Part shown: piece after piece, positions 5,589 through 8,968 of the stretch
How positions within the stretch are numbered: position 1 is the first letter of the stretch
How the letters are laid out: each line of letters begins with the position of its first letter
Source: Dehalococcoidia bacterium
GTDB taxonomy: Bacteria > Chloroflexota > Dehalococcoidia > GIF9 > AB-539-J10
Assembly (NCBI GenBank): GCA_018399375.1
Contig: JAGYOV010000028.1
Coordinates: 1-8,968 of the forward strand
DNA: 8,968 nucleotides
Direction of reading: 5' to 3'
Notes under the pieces: model-generated
The model's database searches: none
What the model was told of the DNA's origin: nothing
Seen by the model: only the letters and a program-made list of their open reading frames with translations
Program-made: the position numbers and the translations under genes

Positions 5589-7486
5589 ACTCAGCCATGC
5601 TTCTCTGGGCAGTATTTCTACCTATAGGGACAGGAGTTCTATGCTTCCTCATACCAGACAAGGCCAAACGCTTCAGGGAAGATTTTACCTCTATTGCGGC
5701 GTTGGCCTCTCTGATAATTTCCACCATAGTATTCCTCGGCCCAGACGCGCACTTTCAAACCGCCCAGATGAAGTTCCTGCCGGCTAGTTTTCTGGACTTC
5801 TATTCCAGTGATTTCAATTCTTTCCTCATTGTATTCGTTTCCTTCTTTGGATTTCTCGTCTCCCTATATTCCATAAAATACATGGATGGCATGAAAAGGC
5901 TGCGAGAATACTATCCCTATATTCTCATCACCGTGGGTGCAGCAAATGGAGCCTTGCTCTCCAACAACTTTCTGCCTTTCCTCGGTTTCTGGGGAATTAT
6001 TCTGGTAACCCTTTTCCTTTTCACCACAATCGGTTCTCGAGACGCTTCTCCAGAAAAGATCTTCAACGCTGCGAGCAAGAATATGCTGATACTGGGCGGA
6101 GGTGACCTTGCCCTGATTTTAGGCATTGGACTTCTGTGGCAACTCAGCAACTCTCTCAACATGAGCGAAATAAGCATACCTTTACACGGCGCCATGGCCA
6201 CTTCCTCATTCATCCTAATAGCAACTGGTGCTTTCTCCAAAGCAGGCGCTATGCCAATGCATAGCTGGATACCATCCATGTCCACAGCCGCACCGACATC
6301 AACTCTAGCCTTCCTGCCTGCATCTCTAGATAAACTTCTAGGGATATACCTGCTGGCAAGAGTAGCACTGGACTTCTTCGAGCTAAACTTCTCAATGAAC
6401 CTGCTGCTCATGATTATTGGTGGCATAACAATCATTGCTGCCGTGATGATGGCCATGATACAGCACGATGTAAGGAAGCTTCTTTCCTTCCATGCCATCT
6501 CTCAGGTTGGTTACATAGTTCTGGGAATAGGGACCGGGACGACAATAGGAATTGCCGGAGCACTATTCCACATGCTGAACAACGCTATATTCAAGAGTTG
6601 TCTTTTCTTTACTGCCGGTGCAGTAGAACGCAGAACCGGGACAGCCAATTTAGCAAAGATGGGAGGGCTAGGGAAGATGATGCCCCTCACTTTCGTTGCC
6701 TTTATGATTGCGGCGCTGGCCATTTCTGGTGTTCCACCTCTAAATGGATTCGTCTCCAAATGGATGATATATCAAGGCATCATAGAAGCAGGAATAGCTC
6801 AATCGTGGATATTTCTAATTATTGCCATGCTGGGAAGTGCTTTAACCCTAGCTTCTTTTGTCAAGGTAGGTCATTCCATCTTCCTGGGCGAAAAACCTCA
6901 TGAGTTAGGAGAGGTAAAGGAAGTTGAGCATTCCATGAAATTTCCCATGGCAGTTCTAGCTCTCATTTGTATTGTATTTGGAGTCCTGGCCCAGATTCCA
7001 CTTCTTTATTTCATAGGCCCGGTAATGGGAATAAGTTTTCCTGAAATCGGGGCAGCCATTGTCTGGACTGGCTTCTGGAATCCCACATCGGGCACCATTC
7101 TCCTGCTGGTCGCATTGGCTATTGGAGCCCTGATTTACCTGGCTGGCCGCGGCATGGGAATGCGCACTGCGCCTCCCTTCATTGGAGGAGAGACAATCGG
7201 TGAAGGAACTACCAACTCCCTTAATAGAGGAGGCAGACTAACAGAGCCTCACGAAACAAGAGTTCTGGGCACCGAATTTTACGATACTATAAGAAACATG
7301 GGAATACTTAAAAGGGCATATAGCAAGGGGGAGACAGGATCATTTGATATTTATTCTCTGGGGAAATACTTACAACCCATAGGATGGATTTTAAGCAGCT
7401 GGCACAATGGCCGTCTGTCAAACTACGTTTCCTGGATATTGTGGGGTCTAATCGTCCTGTTCGCCATACTGGCTTTTATAAATTAG
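5585..7486 (+). CDS. NuoL/HyfB/MrpA-like antiporter-type membrane subunit
   Basis: A 633-residue, highly hydrophobic protein of the proton-conducting complex I / Mrp antiporter family, with roughly 14-16 predicted helices. Family marks: AFSKAGAMPMHSWIPSM, containing the TM7 lysine K219; TSTLAFLPASLDKLLGIYLLAR (K250), closest to the HyfB/HycC branch; VRKLLSFHAISQVGYIVLGIG; FHMLNNAIFKSCLFF; and GVPPLNGFVSKW with K392, the counterpart of NuoL K399. A hydrophilic loop at about 530-590 and a last helix near residues 612-632 resemble the C-terminus of HyfB-type subunits. It is expected to couple hydrogenase turnover to H+ or Na+ transport. One departure stands out: the normally conserved TM5 glutamate of the 'WE' motif is glycine (W136-G137). 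The gene starts in an ATGA overlap with the large subunit and ends 10 bases before the NuoJ-like gene. Confidence 0.93.
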   Translation: MNSAMLLWAVFLPIGTGVLCFLIPDKAKRFREDFTSIAALASLIISTIVFLGPDAHFQTAQMKFLPASFLDFYSSDFNSFLIVFVSFFGFLVSLYSIKYMDGMKRLREYYPYILITVGAANGALLSNNFLPFLGFWGIILVTLFLFTTIGSRDASPEKIFNAASKNMLILGGGDLALILGIGLLWQLSNSLNMSEISIPLHGAMATSSFILIATGAFSKAGAMPMHSWIPSMSTAAPTSTLAFLPASLDKLLGIYLLARVALDFFELNFSMNLLLMIIGGITIIAAVMMAMIQHDVRKLLSFHAISQVGYIVLGIGTGTTIGIAGALFHMLNNAIFKSCLFFTAGAVERRTGTANLAKMGGLGKMMPLTFVAFMIAALAISGVPPLNGFVSKWMIYQGIIEAGIAQSWIFLIIAMLGSALTLASFVKVGHSIFLGEKPHELGEVKEVEHSMKFPMAVLALICIVFGVLAQIPLLYFIGPVMGISFPEIGAAIVWTGFWNPTSGTILLLVALAIGALIYLAGRGMGMRTAPPFIGGETIGEGTTNSLNRGGRLTEPHETRVLGTEFYDTIRNMGILKRAYSKGETGSFDIYSLGKYLQPIGWILSSWHNGRLSNYVSWILWGLIVLFAILAFIN

Positions 7487-7492
7487 AGAGGA
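7487..7492 (+). promoter_or_regulatory. Ribosome binding site for the NuoJ-like gene
   Basis: AGAGGA fills most of the 10-base gap between TAG 7484-7486 and ATG 7497. This is the longest intergenic stretch in the window. Confidence 0.5.
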
Positions 7493-7496
7493 TATT

Positions 7497-7970
7497 ATGC
7501 TTGTAGCTATTGATATCTTGGTGGGATTAGCAATAGTGGCAGGACTTATTGCCCTTGAGTCGAAAAGGCTAAAGAACTCCATTGCCCTGGTCGCTGCGAC
7601 AGGGCTTATATTCGTTATTGCTTCTTTCCTCCTTGGATCTGCCGAAGTAGGAATTGGGAGCATCGTAGTTTTTGGCATCTTAACGCCACTGCTACTCCAG
7701 GCGCTGAAGTCCACCACAGACAAAGATATTACTCTCACCCCCAAGAGAAAAACGACGCGCAATGAAATTTTCGCGCTGATCTCAGCAGCGGCATTTACGA
7801 TAACCTTTTTAATAGTCTCTTTCTCCCTGCTTGAAGGCCTTCCTTCACTAGCTCCCAAACCAATTGAAGGCCATATCGGACTAAGCATAATCAGAGAAGT
7901 AATCGTTCTTCTAGCAGCTCTGGCTGGCATATGGGCCATTATAAGAAAGACGGGGAGGCAAGATAAATGA
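7497..7970 (+). CDS. Small membrane subunit, NuoJ / MrpB (DUF4040) / HyfE-N-like
   Basis: A 157-residue membrane protein with about five predicted helices: residues 3-20, 28-46, 50-70, 91-112 and 129-150. A basic, hydrophilic loop at 71-90 (LTPKRKTTRNE) separates the first three from the last two. The first three helices, with SKRLKNSIALVAATG and VGIGSIVVFGILTPLLLQALK, have the layout of NuoJ and of the DUF4040/MrpB-type segment of Mrp antiporters, and also recall the N-terminal half of HyfE. No diagnostic catalytic residue is visible, so the family is judged from size, helix pattern and position between the NuoL-like and NuoK-like genes. It probably forms part of the connecting membrane domain between the antiporter units and the NuoH-like anchor. 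Its TGA overlaps the next start (ATGA). NuoJ, MrpB-like and HyfE-N-like remain alternatives. Confidence 0.7.
   Translation: MLVAIDILVGLAIVAGLIALESKRLKNSIALVAATGLIFVIASFLLGSAEVGIGSIVVFGILTPLLLQALKSTTDKDITLTPKRKTTRNEIFALISAAAFTITFLIVSFSLLEGLPSLAPKPIEGHIGLSIIREVIVLLAALAGIWAIIRKTGRQDK
7952..7958 (+). promoter_or_regulatory. Ribosome binding site for the NuoK/HyfE-like gene
   Basis: GGGGAGG lies 8 bases before ATG 7967, within the last codons of the NuoJ-like gene. Confidence 0.6.
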
Positions 7971-8266
7971 CTCTGCTGTGCATGCTGTGTGCCATTCTCT
8001 TCGCTGTTGGCATCTACGGAGTGGTAATGAAGCGGAATTTGATAAAGATCGTTATCGGTATATCTCTGATGGTACAGGCAGTTGCTCTTCTACTCCTTGG
8101 TCTGGGTTACGCTGAAGGAGCCAGCCAAGGGATATTTCAGACTATTGGACTGATAACCATGATAGGTGGCCTCGGTGTGATGTCACTCATGATAGTAACT
8201 GCAGTTCGCCTTTATCAGAAATATGGCACCTTTGATATTTCAGAGATAAGGAGGCTCAAGGGATGA
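7967..8266 (+). CDS. NuoK / MrpC / HyfE C-terminal-like membrane subunit
   Basis: A 99-residue protein with three predicted helices (about 3-20, 25-46 and 57-82), the length and topology of NuoK and MrpC. The family core is MKRNLIKIVIGISLMVQAV (residues 21 onward). The C-terminus, YQKYGTFDISEIRRLKG, closely resembles the recalled end of E. coli HyfE (GTLD followed by LKG), so the nearest relatives are probably HyfE C-terminal halves in Hyf-type hydrogenases. In complex I this subunit carries two membrane glutamates (E36 and E72 of NuoK) used in proton transfer. Here the equivalent positions are Ser33 and, by alignment from the C-terminus, a valine; no acidic residue lies in the membrane segments except E50 at a helix boundary. 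The gene has ATGA overlaps at both ends, so its translation is tied to both neighbours. Confidence 0.85.
   Translation: MTLLCMLCAILFAVGIYGVVMKRNLIKIVIGISLMVQAVALLLLGLGYAEGASQGIFQTIGLITMIGGLGVMSLMIVTAVRLYQKYGTFDISEIRRLKG
8248..8254 (+). promoter_or_regulatory. Ribosome binding site for the last antiporter-like gene
   Basis: AAGGAGG lies 8 bases before ATG 8263, inside the end of the NuoK-like gene. Confidence 0.7.
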
Positions 8267-8968
8267 GTATCTCTCCTATCCTATTCATAATTATACCGCT
8301 GGCCACAGCGGCGATAATAGCTATTCTCAATCGGGTCTGGAGCAGAAGTGGTGATGTTCTGGCCAACCTGGCAACCGCATCTTTAGCAGGTTTATCCCTA
8401 GCACTCATTCCAGCAACTCTAAGAGGAGAAACGCTCTCTTATGACCTAGGTAATAGCTCTCCTCTAGGAATTCACCTCATCATAGATGGCTTGAGCTTGC
8501 TTATGCTAACCGCCATCGGAGTTATTTGCTTTGCCGCATCTCTATACTCAGTGAAGTATATGGAAAGGTACACGGCAAAACCACGGTATTATACCCTTCT
8601 CCTGCTAATGATCTCGGGTATGAACATTGTGATCCTCGGAGCCGATCTAGTTAACCTTTACATAGGAATAGAAATAGCTGCTCTCTCCTGCTATGCCCTA
8701 GTTGCTTTTGGAGTAGAACGAGAATACCTCGAGGCCTCATTTAAATACCAGGTTATGGGCACAATAGGCACTTTATGCATCTTGCTGGGCATAGGCTTTC
8801 TCTATTATACAACCGGTTCTTTGAATATAGCAGAGCTAAGAGCAATCGTAGCAGACCACGGCATGGATCCTGCATTACTCTTTTCCGGAGTTCTCTTCCT
8901 TACAGGGTTCTCCCTGAAAGCCGCCTACATGCCATTTCATGCATGGTTACCCGATGCTCACTCCACAG
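8263..8968 (+). CDS. NuoN/NuoM/MrpD/HyfF-like antiporter subunit, N-terminal 235 residues (3' truncated)
   Basis: An open frame runs from ATG 8263 to the window edge without a stop, giving 235 residues of a second antiporter-type subunit. It starts MSISPILFIIIPLATAA, a typical hydrophobic first helix. It keeps the TM4-TM5 signature ADLVNLYIGIEIAALSCYAL with the conserved glutamate E137, and FSLKAAYMPFHAWLPDAHS with the TM7 lysine K219. This Glu/Lys pair is considered essential for proton or sodium movement in the family. The HAWLPDAHS form is found in NuoM, NuoN, MrpD and HyfF alike, so the exact branch cannot be fixed without the C-terminal half. Position directly after a HyfE/NuoK-like gene matches hyfE-hyfF and mrpC-mrpD order. 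It starts in an ATGA overlap with the preceding gene. Confidence 0.92.
   Translation, partial: MSISPILFIIIPLATAAIIAILNRVWSRSGDVLANLATASLAGLSLALIPATLRGETLSYDLGNSSPLGIHLIIDGLSLLMLTAIGVICFAASLYSVKYMERYTAKPRYYTLLLLMISGMNIVILGADLVNLYIGIEIAALSCYALVAFGVEREYLEASFKYQVMGTIGTLCILLGIGFLYYTTGSLNIAELRAIVADHGMDPALLFSGVLFLTGFSLKAAYMPFHAWLPDAHST

Noticed and set aside
5917..6498. Long open frame on the minus strand opposite the NuoL-like gene
   Set aside because: It is antisense to a strongly conserved membrane protein, has no recognisable motif and no clear ribosome binding site; it mirrors the codon pattern of the real gene.
7448..7939. Open frame on the minus strand opposite the NuoJ-like gene
   Set aside because: Its composition is Ser/Ile/Ala-rich as expected from reading hydrophobic codons backwards. 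The sense frame has proper spacing and ribosome binding sites.
1..8968. CRISPR arrays, tRNA/rRNA genes, insertion sequences, phage or defence genes
   Set aside because: No spaced direct repeats, RNA-gene signatures or transposase frames were seen. Coding sequence fills nearly the whole window.

Overview
The window is one tightly packed, co-directional (+ strand) operon fragment with no non-coding stretch longer than about 10 bases. It encodes most of a membrane-bound, energy-converting group 4 [NiFe] hydrogenase related to formate hydrogenlyase (Hyc/Hyf) and to respiratory complex I. Both ends are cut: the first gene lacks its 5' part and the last its 3' part. The host is probably a strict anaerobe. 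Arginine is mostly AGA/AGG, isoleucine is often ATA, and strong GGAGG-type ribosome binding sites precede several genes. That fits thermophilic or anaerobic bacteria (for example Dehalococcoidia-like or deep-branching clades) or some archaea. I cannot settle the lineage from this sequence.

Layout. (1) Electron-input module, 1-2496: the C-terminal end of a hydrogenase-gamma/PyrK-type flavoprotein reductase with a [2Fe-2S] cluster, a short molybdopterin-oxidoreductase-family protein that looks like a formate dehydrogenase but lacks key catalytic residues, and a HycB/HydN/CooF-like ferredoxin with four [4Fe-4S] motifs. (2) Hydrogenase core, 2497-5588: membrane anchor (NuoH/HycD), small subunit (NuoB/HycG), NuoC-like subunit, and a catalytic large subunit that keeps all four NiFe-binding cysteines. 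NuoC and NuoD/HycE functions are on separate genes. (3) Antiporter-like membrane module, 5585-8968: a NuoL/HyfB-like subunit, a NuoJ-like subunit, a NuoK/HyfE-C-like subunit, and the first 235 residues of a NuoN/M/MrpD/HyfF-like subunit.

Proposed working: electrons enter through the flavoprotein and/or the molybdopterin-family protein, pass through the polyferredoxin to the small subunit, and reduce protons at the NiFe site (or run in reverse). The antiporter-like subunits couple this to H+ or Na+ movement. The most interesting points are the apparently non-canonical molybdoprotein next to a flavoprotein on a true hydrogenase, and loss of normally conserved acidic residues in the NuoL- and NuoK-like subunits while the next antiporter subunit keeps its own.

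Six junctions are ATGA stop/start overlaps, so the subunits are probably translationally coupled. No promoter, terminator, tRNA, rRNA, CRISPR array or mobile element was seen. Family comparisons rest on recalled knowledge of the families, not on a search.
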